Assembly (NCBI GenBank): GCA_027604185.1
Contig: JADGKB010000053.1
Location: 33,700-97,699, forward strand
DNA length: 64,000 bases
From: Boothiomyces macroporosus
Taxonomy: Eukaryota > Chytridiomycota > Chytridiomycetes > Rhizophydiales > Terramycetaceae
Direction: 5' to 3'
Part shown: positions 48,507 through 60,868 of the stretch, in pieces
Position numbering within the stretch: position 1 is the stretch's first letter
How the letters are laid out: each line of letters opens with the position of its first letter
The notes under the pieces: generated by a model
What the model was told of the DNA's origin: nothing
The model's input: only the letters and a program-made list of their open reading frames with translations
Databases searched by the model: none
Made by a program: the position numbers and the translations under genes

Positions 48507-48639
48507 TTGAGATGCGAGTGGCAAATTTCAAAGAAATATTTCAGGGTCATTGGTAAGTTTGCTGGAATACAAGTCCTTCTCGTACAATAGTACGGGCGGC
48601 AAATGTCATCCTTCAAACAATAGAGAAAAAGTTGCAATA

Positions 48640-50452
48640 ATGGAGGCTCTATTTCAGTATATAGATTTTGAGGAGCAGATAGCAAGTTTGAATTCACCAA
48701 ATGATAAAGGAAAAAAGTATGTGGATGCGCAGCCAGTCAATTACTATCAGTCAGTTGTACGGATTGTCAGAACAGCGTCCACGCTCGCCCTATCTACATT
48801 CAAAAAGCCAAAGAAACAGGCCAGAAAATCAATATCGGAGAAAGTGTTTAATGGAGTCCTGCATGGAGGATCATTGTTGGCTCATCAAGTAAAAACAGTC
48901 GCGAGTGGAGTGTCAAACATAGTTACCAGTTCCAACACAAGACCAACATGGGATTATGTAACCCAATTTGCACTTCATTTTATGAGAGAAAATATGCAGT
49001 ATCCTTTCCATTCAATGAACTTTGCCAGATCTGGTGTCGAGACTGCTGGATTGGTTGACCTGACACCTTCTGGAGTGCTGGTGAAAACCTGTACGTTTGT
49101 AATCAACAAATCTCTACTGCTAGCATATGAAAAAAGAGGGAGAGAGTACCAGAAGAATACATCTAGTAAGTTTTGTTTAAAGTAGCTTGGAGATACCCTA
49201 TCCCATCAGAAGACCCCACTACTTCTACAGCTGGGGATTTCTATACACTAGATGGCGAATGGCTGTTTCCAGAGAATGAGAACTCTATAAAGGCTAGAAT
49301 ATTCAAATCCTTTCAAAAATCCGAACGAAAGAGAAAAGTGATCTAGTATATCAAGACTAACATAGTTATATCCATGGAGGAGCCTATATACTTGGAAGCG
49401 CCAAAATATATCGAAACTTGACAGGGATCCTTGCTAAAAATTGTCAGTACCCAGTCTTTGCCCTAAACTACAGACTTGCACCAGAACATCCTTTTCCAGC
49501 TGGGTTGCACGATGTATTGGCAGGATATCTATGGTTGTTAGATCCAACAAATGAAATGTTTGAAAATACGTCTGAAATGGTCCACGATCCATATGACCCA
49601 GAAGACATCATCATTTCAGGCGACTCTGCTGGCGGGGGTTTAACAATGGCGCTGATAAATTACCTTAGCATGTATTTAAGAGATCCTGATGAATCGCTTT
49701 TAATACCGTTTCCAAAAGCGTGTATTTTACTCTCTCCCTGGGTTGATTTGTCCTGTTCCACCAAATCATGGAAAGAAAACTCTAGCTTCGATTTTCTACC
49801 TCCAAACACATATAATTTACACGAGCCAGTATTTTCTGACGTTACTCATCCAGTGTACAGCTATTGTTTTGGGGAAAATATGGATAGACCGTTGGATGTT
49901 TTGTCCCCAACTGGAACTGTGCCATACAGGATTGCATCAGTAGCAAATTTTGGTCAATCAATTGGGAGCAATAAATATGCCGTAACATCCACATCAATAG
50001 AGAACAGTATATACATTAAACAAAAGATTGGTGAAACTGAAAGGGATGCGCTAGAACGATTTGTGCGCCATCCTTTAGTATCACCAGTATTTGGAAATTT
50101 TGCGGGATTAATGCCAATGTTAATAGTAATGAATGTATAACAATAGCAAGCTGGAGAAATTGAAACTCTACGGGACGAATCAATTGCGTTAGCATACAAA
50201 TACCACAGTCAGAATCGTGATTCAAAAACTTCATGGGTTCGGCATGAATTGTACAAAGATATGCCTCATGATTTTCAAGTTGGATCAGCATGGTTACCTG
50301 CTGCAAGGCTATCCATCAAAAATTTCACATATTTTGCACAATCATTCTTTGAGTGCAGCAGGGGGTGTTACGATTACTTTGAACCATTGGAATTAACCCC
50401 AAGTGAAGCAGAACTATTAACTATGATTGATTCTCACCACGATATCAAGTAA
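48640..50452 (+). CDS. HSL-family alpha/beta hydrolase (lipase/sterol esterase type)
   Basis: 583 aa from ATG 48640. Alpha/beta hydrolase of the hormone-sensitive lipase family: oxyanion motif YIHGGAYILGS, nucleophile GDSAGGG, LNYRLAPEHPFPAG, and the catalytic Asp and His in ETLRDES and DMPHDFQ. Three introns (20, 20 and 21 nt) are needed; one joins VIYYIHGG exactly. The N-terminal third (residues 1-180) is helical. The 5' end is unsure: an upstream ATG at 48512 could connect through spliced exons, which would put it 5 bp from the UNC45-like start. Related fungal enzymes act on sterol esters or short-chain acyl groups. Confidence 0.85.
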
Positions 50453-50481
50453 ATATATTATAATTGAATATTTATTGTCTA

Positions 50482-53400
50482 TTAGATTGAAAGGTCCAAC
50501 AAATCGCTTCCTTTTAATACATATAATTCGCAGTCGACCTTGGCGATTGCAGTGTATTTTCTTTTAGTTTTCGTTTCTAGTTTACAGTTATAATCTTGTT
50601 AGTAACGATTTACCTCCAAAGCAATCTCCCTTTTTCAAGTCATACATGAAGTTTGCAGCGTCTTTTATAGTAACTTTTCCGCTTTTTACAAAATAAATAC
50701 AGTCTCCATTTGCGTTCTTTTCAAAGATTACCTTGTTTGCCGGCACTTTTTGAATCACAAGCAGCTCAGCAGCAGATTCCAAAACTTCAATTTTCTTGCA
50801 CTTGAAAAATGGAGATTGTTTTGAAATTTGAATGATCCGAACTTTATCATTGAGAATTAGCTTTTCGGCCTCTAGTTGGAGTCTCAGCTTTTCATCTGGG
50901 TACTTTTCGACGATCGAGTTGAAGGAGAATTTGTTCAGTTTGAGAAGCTCACAAGTTCCTGCAGCTACAATGCTGGCTGTTCTTAGGGTATTTTCAGTTA
51001 AAAGGGCAATTTCTAGAATAAGGAAATGTTACCCCCAAAATATTGTCCTGATGTCATTGTGCCAATCATTTGATCGTCAATAATAATATACACTTCGCCA
51101 AATGTAATAAAGTACATGGCATCTGCCAAATCCCCCTGAGTAATAATTTTATCTTCACTAAAGCATATTTCTGTAGATAGATTGTCTATCAGCTCCAAAA
51201 TAAAGTTGGGATTTGCCTCTTTAAAGATGGGGATTTCCAGAATTCTTGCTCTGAGTCCATCTCTAGCAAGTCGTTTTTCTACAGTTTTCTTTAAAGACTC
51301 TAATAGCTTTGGGTATTTTTTTAGTACTCCCTGAAGCTCAACTCTTGAAAGCGATAATAATTCTCCGTTCCCATCTGCTTTCACTGATGCTGTTCTTCTA
51401 GTGTCGGCCTGTAAAATAGCAATTTCTTAATTAGAGTTCGGTTACCTCCAAAGAATTGAGAGTTTGATAATTCCGAAACCACCATATCATTGATTATTAC
51501 TTGAAACTTTCCAGATGTCACAAAGTACATTTTATCTGCTAGTTGATCTTTAACTATTACAAAAGAGCCATCATAAAAATATTCTGATTTTAAGATTTTG
51601 GTGATATCCATGATTGCATCCTCCTCAATATCCTTGAAGAATGAAACTTTTTTGATCATTTCTCTGATTTTGTCGTACCGCAATCTTTCTTCCGCTACCT
51701 TTTTGAGTTTGGCTGCTGCTGTAGGAAACTGTCGAAGAATTTCTTCTAGATCAGCCCTTTGTAGGGTATAAAGTGCGCAATCGGTTTCTGTATAAATAGA
51801 TGCGGTTCTTTTTGAATCAAAGAGTAATGCGATTTCTAAGTTAATCTTTGACTACCTCCAAAAAACTGCCCCCCTTTAATGTAAGTGAGTATTTCCTTTC
51901 CAACTTTTGCAACCAAATTCCCTGAAGCAACAAAATACATGCATGACCCAATTTCGTCTTTTTCAAAAACTACAGAGTTTGGGAAAAAATGAACCAATTT
52001 CAAAGCATCAAAGATGTAGGATATTATTGAATCTTCGACTTCAACCTGCGCAAAAAAGGGCACTTCGTTCAATAAGTTTCTGATTTTGTCATTCTGGATT
52101 CGCTCCTGTGCCATCTGCTCTAGCACCTCTCTGATTTGTGGAAACTCTTCTACCGCTTCTTTGAAATTCTCTTTCGATAAATAGTACAATTCACATGTTC
52201 CGGATGCTATTACACTTGCAGTTCGTACACAATCAGTTAGTAAATCAATTTCCCCAAAATACTGCCCTGATTGTAGAACTGCAACTACTTTATCGTCTTT
52301 TACTACATCTAGGGTTCCGAACGCAATGAAATACATCCCATTTCCAATGTCGTCTTTCTTGACAATCATCGTTCCATGGTAATATCTTTCCAATTTTAGC
52401 AATTTGACTATCTTTGAAAGTGCGTTTTTGCTGGCTCCATGAAACAACGGTACTTCGCTGACCAACTTTCTAACTTTGTTTTCCATAATACGATTATCAG
52501 CTACAGAGTGTATAATTTCTCCCAATTTTGGATCATCTACAAGTACTTTGTAGAGATTAGAACGATGGAGTTCATACAGCTCGCAATTAGTTACGGCAAA
52601 GACATTGCACGTTCTCTTTGAATCCTTAAATACCAAGGACATTTCTAAATTACTATTCACTAACCTCCAAAAAATTGTCCAACCGAAAGTTGAGAGATTT
52701 TTCTCTCTTCATCGTAAATACCGACTTCTCCTGATATTATAAAAAACATTGAATCCCCTGGCATGCCTACATCGTATATTTGGTCGCCTGCTTGGAATTG
52801 TCTAATTTGAATCAACTTTGCCAGTTTTGCTACTATATCATTGGTTGCAGTTTTCAAAAAAGGTACTTTTGTGACGATATTGCGAATCTTGTCGTTGAAA
52901 ATTCTCTCGTTTGCGACTTGTAACATCTTATCTGCCAATTCTGGATGTCCAACTATAATTGTATTTAAATCATATTTGGACAAGCTATATAGAGAGCAAA
53001 ATGTTGCCGCCACAATATTCACCGTTCGTTTAGTATTCTCCATCAAAATTGCAATTTCTAGAGCATCACTTCAGGATTACCTCCAAAGTACATCCCCGCT
53101 GACATGGTGAATGTAACCACATCATTTATCACTACATTTACAGATCCGCCAATAATAAAGTACATTTCTTCACCTATCGTCCCTTTTTCAATAATCAAGT
53201 CCCCAGCATCAAACGTAACCATTCGCAATGCTGTAAAAACTTCAGAAAAGAATTCTTTGCTCGCGCCTTTGAAAAATGGCACTTCAGTCATAAAGTTCAT
53301 TTTGTCTGCTTCAATTCTTTCATCGGCCATTTCTTGCATCTTCTTGCCGACATCTGGATACCAATCTTTTATCTTGTACAGTGCTTCTCTGCTCAGAGAA

Positions 53401-56400
53401 AATAAAAAGCAGTCCGTTAGTGCCTTAATTGTTGCTGTTCTTTTTGGGTTTTTCAGCAGCAGTGCAATTTCTAAATTAATAGTCATTTGCCTCCAAAATA
53501 TTGGCCTGGCGATAATTTACCCAGCACCCTACCATTTAGATTCACTTCCAGGTTTCCCGAAGATATGAAAAACATTTGAGCACCCACAGACCCTTTTTCT
53601 ATCACTATATCATCTTTTAGAAAATGCATTGGCTTGAGCATCATCACCAGGTTAGAAATAAACCCCTTTTCTGAACTTCTGAAAAATGGAACTTGTCTTA
53701 TTAAAGGAGCGCATTCCCTCAAATAGATCGACTAAGTATTAGCTTTTGTTACCAATTTCAATGGCTGGTTCAATTCTTGGAAAATTCTTTCTTCGTCAAA
53801 GTATTTGTTATTTACATATTTCAAGTTGTAAAAGTGGAGAATTTTCTTTTTTAGTTCTCTTCCAAGCCCTTTATAGCTAATGAATTGTCCGACCTGTTCC
53901 AATTGTTCGTGAAATTTTCTTCCAGTGCTATCTAACCCAATCATATACCGGGAAATGTTTCCAACATACAGAGCGAGAAACAACGCATTCAATAGCATAT
54001 TGGCACTACGTAAATAGTATTCCTCTGGAGTTCTTGGGTATAGCGCCCCGCATCTATGTTAATTCTTAATAACCCATTATTCATCATCCTTGCAGCTGCT
54101 TCGTGAAAGAACTGGGAATAAAAGTAAGAAAAATCACTGAATTGGTCGATATTGGTGTATGTTGAAATCGAAGCAACAGTATTCCTAGCTTTAGGAATTA
54201 TTTACCAATAAATAAAAACGCAAATGAGTACTTGCAGTCCAAATACTACTTCTGAATTATAGTTGAATCCCGATTTCTTAACTTTGCCCATGATGTTGGA
54301 TATATCTACTTCTGATAAAACCATCAAATTTGGAATTAGCTGAAAATAACAAAGAGCATCTTCCACATAGATCCAGGGGAAACTACAGCACAAAATCAAT
54401 GCAACCTGTAGGTACAGGGGAAATTTGCTCTCCTTACCTCTTGAATAAAACAAACCATAGTACTTGGTGAAGATGTAGATGAGTGATAGAACAAATTGTA
54501 AATGGCTGTATATGAATATTGTTTGGTCATTAAAATCATGGGATAGGACTACAGGATACGTTATGAGGTTGAAAAGAGCAAGAGCTTGGTTTGCTGGTGT
54601 AAAAATTTGCTGAAATTTGGAATATATCCATGGAGAACTCTTCTTACGATGCTTCTTTGTCGAATTTACTTTTTTAACATTTACAGCAACTGGAGCTTCC
54701 TTTTTAATGATTGGTGGATCAGAATCGCGGTAAATGACACTTTGGATAGGTCTTGGCTCATGTGATAGTTCAGGAGAGATTTTAGGAAAGGGTGACTCTT
54801 CATCTTCTGCAAATTGGTGAATCGCTTTAGATTGATTGAAAAAGAACTGTGCATCCGAAATCGCATCTTTTAATTCACCTTTTCTCGATACAAATTCTAC
54901 AATTAATTGGTATTTACGAGGTTTTTCCCTGCTTGACGTTAGTTTCGCTTCAGACTTTGCTGCAACTACTGATATTAACCTTACTTTACCAGAACTACGA
55001 ATAATCTCCTCTTTAATCATACTCGCATTTTTCTCTAGCTGTTTCAGCTCATTTTGCAGTTCATTCATTGCCGATGCCGAGTTCTTTTTCACAAATTGAT
55101 TTGGGATATCAAGTTGAAGAAAGTCTCTATTTCCACTGAAAGTTTTTGATGCTTTTCTTCTCCGGAAATTCTTGTTGCTTCCTTCCTCACTCCCTGCAGC
55201 AGTAACAAGGTCAGATGCCGATCGATGTTGAAAATTACTGGATCTATTATTGGGAAAATCTGTTATTGATGTTTCTGGTATAGATGGATGTTCGGATTTC
55301 ATGACTGAATTCGCAATGGAAACTTCTTGAATTATTGGCGGGATGTTGACTGGTGACTTGCTTGTATGTATTTCTAATGTTGGATTTATAAACTGCTTAG
55401 TATTGGGTAAATTTCCAGCAGATGTTTCAAATATTGTTGGGGGAACAGCTATAGTCTGGTGCGGTTTGCTGGTAGAGTTTCTTGGACCATCGACAACAGA
55501 ATCTTTTTCATTTCCTTGTTCATTTTCAGTACCAATGCTGGCCTCAAAAACTATAGAATTGCTCATTTTCGACTTGATAAAGGTTTTTGCGACAGTTTCG
55601 TCTCTTACGTTTAAAATTTTGTCGTTGCACTTTATGTCCAAAGAAACATCCTGTAGATTAAAGCTAACAATTTGATCGTTGGTTGGAAACTCTCCATTGC
55701 TGGTATTGAGCATATTGTTTGAGCGAGTTGTCATGAAAGATCCATTGATAAAGTGCGACGTATGATAATTTGAAAATGATGCATGAATTGAAGATTTTAT
55801 ATCATCAATTTCAGAGCCGTTCGACACTGAAGACACCTGGTCTGTTGAAGTGTAATTTTTGTTACTGGCAAGTGCGGACGGTTTCAGTAATCTTCTTACA
55901 GCAGACACCCTTTGTTTTTTTATAGAAGAGCTTCTTAATGGCTCATTTTCATTAAAACTCTTATCTATTGGTAATCTTCTCAGTGAAGTATATGGCAGGA
56001 TATCAATCTTGTTCTGTGCCATCCGTTTTAGTGCTAATTTCGTAACCATGCTTGATACTGACGGGTCAATATCCATCACTTTTCTGAATTCCGTTCTATT
56101 CAAAGAATAGACAATACAATTGGCTGCTGCTTCTACTGTAGCTGTTCGTTTCACATCTCCAAAAAGTAGAGATATTTCTAGTTAAACTTGTTCCTACCTC
56201 CGAAATAGTCCCCAGACTTCAAACTCGATACCCGGATTCCTTTAATATATACGTTCATTTTACCCTTGGCAATGAAATACATTTGATCGCCAGTCGATCC
56301 TTCTTCTATAACAACATCCTCTTTCAAGAAATGTTCTACTTGAAGACCACAAACAACTTTAGACATGATTTCAAACGATGCGTTTTTTAGAAAGGGTACT

Positions 56401-57691
56401 TTGAAGAGAAAGCTTTGGTAGTTTCTGAGGAGTATGGACTAGTTAATATGACTGTACTAATTTCAGAGGTGTGTTAAGTTCCCTTAGTATCTTTTCCTCG
56501 TCAAAATATTTGGAATCCGTGTATTTAAAATGGTAGTATTCAATCATTCGTTCATGTATTTCCTTTCCAACTCCTTTGGCGAGCACAAACTGATCAACCT
56601 CCTCCAGTTTTTCACGGAATTCCCTGCAAGGTGTATTTAAACTGAGCAAATAAATTGTGATGTTCGCCATAAATAGCGATGAAATCACTGTGGACACAAC
56701 TATATGAACTGTGTATTGGTATCCTGCTCCCTGTGGTCGCACACCCCATCTACATTAACAAATCGTACTCTGACCCAAATATAAAACTTAAACCTTCGAA
56801 TAACAAAATGTAGAGGGGTCTTTTTAAGTTCAAGCTAAATTGGTTGATGAAATTGTTCACACAAATATAAAAGTGACTATATAAATAGGAATTTACACAT
56901 AGTAGAATGCAATTACAAGTAGTACAATTCCGTTGATTATTGCCAAGCTTAGCGATGATTTTCTAAACTGGTCAATGTATTCCAGTAATAAAAACGTCCG
57001 TGTCGTGTCCCAAAGTAACACAAAAGTAGGGATTGTATTGAACAGCAAGATCCAATAATATCTGCTATCCGTTAGTGCGATTGGTGTAATTATAAATACA
57101 ATTGGAAGACACGTCAAACTGCAGATGATTACACATTTGCTTTTCCTATAATACTGCCGTACTTGCTTTGGCTCCATATCTATCGTAGAATCAATCACTA
57201 TTCCAGAATTCAACTTGATTATCGAGTCCAGGAATACAATTGCAGTCAAAAACACTGACAGTATTGGCAATATATAATTGTACTCTGAGAACCCTATTCC
57301 TAAAGGTAACATGAAAATATAAATCATATGGAATCCCGCATAGAGAGTGTTCCATAATTGCGAAAAGAGGGAGAACGGATGAATCAAACATTCGTAACTA
57401 TGAAGTGGTATATAATTATGAATCCCGTTTCTGATATTGAATGGGTGTAATCGAAACTCTTCTATACTGTTGGGAATGAATTTGGAGGTATCGCCGGTCT
57501 CTTCGAAATCATATCGCGCTGGGTTAATAGCGGGTACCTCGATTCAAATCTTCAACAAATAATTTCAGGTTTTGTTGGTCCTGTTTGATTGTTGTTATCA
57601 GAGGAGCTGCTTTTTCCTTGTCCAGTTCTTCTAATTCAAGTCTAATATTTTTTAGTTTTTGTTTCAGGGTGTCTATTTCGTTTCGTATCAT
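50482..57691 (-). CDS. Giant dual CNG-channel-like protein with nine cyclic-nucleotide-binding domains
   Basis: 2,302 aa in 16 exons; removing 15 introns (19-23 nt) gives 2,303 codons exactly. Layout: short coiled coil (1-60); channel module 1 with about six membrane helices, S6 and C-linker (about 100-385); CNBD-A (about 390-520); a 440-residue disordered linker; channel module 2 (about 985-1190) with C-linker to 1268; then eight CNBDs of about 129 aa each to the end. The long ORF 54202-56154 physically joins CNBD-A, linker and module 2, so this is one gene. Phosphate-binding cassettes read FGEIALL...KRTAT (Glu and Arg kept) in most; the last (FGDYNCKLE) is degenerate. S4 segments lack the regular Arg ladder, and neither pore loop has GYG. 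ATG at 57691. I know no named family with this architecture. Confidence 0.88.
53471..53490 (-). other. GC-AG mini-intron, 20 nt
   Basis: Reads GCAAATGACTATTAATTTAG on the minus strand, between GGAG and AAATTGCA. Removing it restores Y-F-G-E-I-A, the phosphate-binding cassette of the first CNBD of the array. Homologous introns in the other repeats have GT donors, so this is a donor change in one copy. Confidence 0.85.
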
Positions 57692-57984
57692 ATAAAAAGA
57701 CAAGAATAAAAATACGGGTTACGTCATAAAATTAAAAAGTGATGATATTAGAAATGGACATCTTGATGATGAGATTGCAGGTGTGTGCTGTCTCAGTATT
57801 CTCTCCAATTAAAGACAATACCAGTCGGACAAAGGGTAGCAATTATCGCGTAGAAACGCCAACTTCCAACTTTGTTGTAAAAAGTGTTGAATAGTCAAAA
57901 GTCGTGAAAATTCAGTTATTGATTATTGAAATCAACCCAAGTAAACAACTTTTAAAGATTACCGTGTATTAAAATTATTACTAA

Positions 57985-59139
57985 TCATTCATGCGGGTAA
58001 ACCAATTCTGGATGTCCTCTAGCATCGTGTCCCAATTCCTTCTTTAAAGCGAGGTTAAAGATAAGGGGATTATCTATATATCAGCAATAATTACCTAGAT
58101 ACAAGTGATGACCAGCATTAGCAACCACTGCTACTTTGACAGGCGATTTGAAATTCCCAACCGTATTAAGCGCGTGTCTATGATCCATCCAATCCTGGTC
58201 ACCATAAATGAAACTAGTTGGCATCTTCAAGTCATGCACTCTATGGTAGAGAGGTTTCTTTGCCCATGCACCAGGCTTGAGCAGCCTAGCGAGCGCGTAT
58301 TCACCACTACCAGATTGAGCACTAATATGGTAAATATAATCTTCAAGTGCCTTGTTTTCTTCATCTGCTAAATGAGCAAATCTTCTTGAAGTGTATTTTC
58401 TGACCAAGGACGGCCCAGCAGGACCAAGGGTACGAATAACAGACATTGGAGTAATGTTCCAACTCCACAAAGTTCTAAAGAATCGCATCAGAAAACCAGG
58501 TCTTATTTGTTGTTCAGCTGGTGGTGGTTCAACAGGAACACCGACAGGCGAAACCAAAATCAGCTTTTCTACCCTGGAGGGATACTTTAGAGCATAGCAA
58601 GTACTAAGGTCTACATTAGCAATAGTTACATCCACCAAGGGAGTGTCCAAGCAACACCATTTGATCCAAGCCCATCTTCTTGCGCCATTCTTCTAGTGAA
58701 TCAACAAAGAAATCTTCAGCATCAGACACAACTTTGTCTTCAGTGTCCCTGTAGTGAGATTTTACAAATGAAGGACGGCTAAGTTAAAAAGAATCTACCT
58801 GCTATTAGCCATTCCTAGCCAATCAATAGCATATACGTTGAACCCATCCATCTTTTTTAATTCATTGTAATTCTTGTAGTAGAACCCTAGCCCAGCACCA
58901 TACCCATGTGTCATTACCAAATTCTTTTGATTAGACGGATGGGCAGTCAAAGTAAGAGTATTAATCCGCTTGTTCTTGTCCAATTCAACATATCCGACGC
59001 TAGTTTTATCATCAAATTGTATTTCCGTCTCTAAAAGCTTCTTTTCCGCTTTATATCCGTTCACAAGAGATGTTGGTGCCCATGAGAAAATAGACCACCT
59101 CGATTCCTTGTAATCTCGTTTCAAAATAATATCGTTCAT
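57985..59139 (-). CDS. ABHD4/ABHD5 (CGI-58)-type lipase/acyltransferase
   Basis: 364 aa in four exons. Alpha/beta hydrolase of the ABHD4/5, Ict1/Cld1 group. HGYGAGLGFYY, DWLGMANSRRPSF, nucleophile GHSLGGYLS (Ser, as in ABHD4; ABHD5 has Asn), YGDQDWMDH and, across the last intron, NAGHHLYLDNP, which holds both the catalytic His and an H-x4-D acyltransferase motif. Introns of 20, 19 and 21 nt; removal gives 365 codons. ATG 59139 is preferred to an upstream GTG because the frame upstream overlaps the divergent RFT1 gene. Members hydrolyse or remodel phospholipids and cardiolipin, at lipid droplets or mitochondria. Confidence 0.9.
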
Positions 59140-59252
59140 ATTTAATTGTTCCAGCAGCTCTTTTCTAGTCAGTAATCGCTTTAATTTGCCTTTAAATTTT
59201 TTGAAACTTTTGTGGAGTCTTAATGCGGATATTTTTGGAGGGAAAATTTGTA

Positions 59253-60629
59253 ATGTCAAATCTGAGCAAGTCACTCAAGGGAGTAGGATTTGTTTTGTCA
59301 CAGCAGATTATTACTCGCCTGCTAACATTTGGATGCAATGTCTATCTGACTAGGATTTCAGACTTAGGAATGATTGGGATTATTCAAGACATGGATTTGT
59401 ATCACTCATCTCTCTTGTTTCTCTCTAGAGAAAGCATCCGCATGGGATTATTACGCTCCAAAAACCCGCAACTGATAATCAACATGTCGTTTATTCCAAT
59501 ACTGATATTTTTTGTATTGGCAACCATATCCGTATTTACAAATACTTTTGTTGGAGATAAACAGTTTGTATTTTACCTGTATACCTTGGCTTGCGGAATA
59601 GAATTACTTGCTGAACCATTTTACTCTTACTGCCAGTTCAAATTGTTGTATGATGTTCGTGTTGGGATAGAATCAAGAGCATTTGTAGCGCAAATAGTAT
59701 CTACATTGGTATTATCAACAATGAAATTGAAGGAATCTAGGCTGAATGTTACTGATGGGCTTTACATATATGGATATTCTCAAGTCATTTATTCGGCAGT
59801 TTTACTAGCTCAGTATTCCAGAGTCAAGATGGATGTTTCTGTTATACCAAGGAAATCTCCTACGTGGCTGGATATAGAAATAATCAACATTTCATTGGGA
59901 TTTGTATTTCAATCGATAATCAAGCACGTGCTTACTGTGGGAGATAAAATAGTTCTAGTATGGCTTGGTATTAAAGACGAAAGCAAAGGCTCTTATCGTC
60001 TAGTATCGGATCTAGGATCATTAGTCTGTAGAATGCTGTTTTTACCATTGGAAGAAATCAGCAGAGCCTATTTCTCAAAATCAAATGAAAAACAAAAGAA
60101 AGAATGCCAAGAGTTTCTGGAAACTTTGTTGCAGTTCCATTACATATTCGGTAGCTACTTTGTTTTCTTTGCTACAAATTATACCCAGCTTTTATTGAAA
60201 ATATTGTACTCTAAATCAGATGCTGGCGATTTACTGTCTCTTTATTGTCTATATGTACCGATAATGGGGATAAATGGGATTACAGAGTCTTTTGTTCAAG
60301 CTGCTGGTGATACCAAACTGTTGGCAAAGCAATCCCTGTATTTCATTTACTTTTGGATAGCATTCATTTTCACTAGTTACGTTACGATGAATTTATTGGA
60401 TATGGGCTCTTTTGGACTGGTAATTTCCAACATGATTAATATGCTATTGCGAATTCAGTTTTCAATGAATTTCATTAATCAAAAACTTAGAGTGGATAGT
60501 AGACCAAAAGCAATGCTGGTGGTGGTTTACTTTGGGTGCTGGCTGGTAACTTTTTCTACCAAGCAGTACTTGGTTTACCACTTGGTTAGTGGGATGCTTT
60601 GCTTTGCTTTAACGCTGTATGTCTTGTAA
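59253..60629 (+). CDS. RFT1: RFT1-type oligosaccharide-lipid flippase homologue
   Basis: ER polytopic membrane protein required for Man5GlcNAc2-PP-dolichol supply. From ATG 59253 it runs 458 aa (an earlier ATG at 59223 adds ten). N-terminus KGVGFVLSQQIITRLLTFGCNVYLTR, then SLLFLSRESIRMGLLR, GIELLAEPFYSYCQF, KHVLTVGDKIVLVW and RMLFLPLEEISRAYFS all match the family. About ten to twelve hydrophobic segments. No intron. Confidence 0.88.
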   Translation: MSNLSKSLKGVGFVLSQQIITRLLTFGCNVYLTRISDLGMIGIIQDMDLYHSSLLFLSRESIRMGLLRSKNPQLIINMSFIPILIFFVLATISVFTNTFVGDKQFVFYLYTLACGIELLAEPFYSYCQFKLLYDVRVGIESRAFVAQIVSTLVLSTMKLKESRLNVTDGLYIYGYSQVIYSAVLLAQYSRVKMDVSVIPRKSPTWLDIEIINISLGFVFQSIIKHVLTVGDKIVLVWLGIKDESKGSYRLVSDLGSLVCRMLFLPLEEISRAYFSKSNEKQKKECQEFLETLLQFHYIFGSYFVFFATNYTQLLLKILYSKSDAGDLLSLYCLYVPIMGINGITESFVQAAGDTKLLAKQSLYFIYFWIAFIFTSYVTMNLLDMGSFGLVISNMINMLLRIQFSMNFINQKLRVDSRPKAMLVVVYFGCWLVTFSTKQYLVYHLVSGMLCFALTLYVL

Positions 60630-60868
60630 TTATTTATTAATGTAGAAACAAGCAAGAAAGACCCTTGTTGATGAAACTAGTATCTTACTACCGATTAATG
60701 AAATGAAGATTATAATTTGTGCTCTAAATAAAATGGATTAAAATTTACAATGCGTGATATTTATCAATTTAGACTACTAGGGTCAAGTCTATTAGTATAG
60801 TCACTTGAAATATCTATTATACTATCAGTCACCAGAAACATTCAACTACTTTTGATGTTTTTTTCCAA
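60630..60868. other. AT-rich spacer
   Basis: 239 bp between two plus-strand genes. Nothing beyond AT-rich DNA is visible. Confidence 0.4.

Noticed and set aside
50482..57691. Reading the region as two or more neighbouring channel genes
   Set aside because: A 650-codon uninterrupted ORF spans CNBD-A, the linker and the membrane part of module 2, and the joint codon total closes.
59140..59274. N-terminal extension of the ABHD4/5-like protein from a GTG
   Set aside because: It begins with GTG, overlaps the divergent RFT1 gene and adds no conserved residues.
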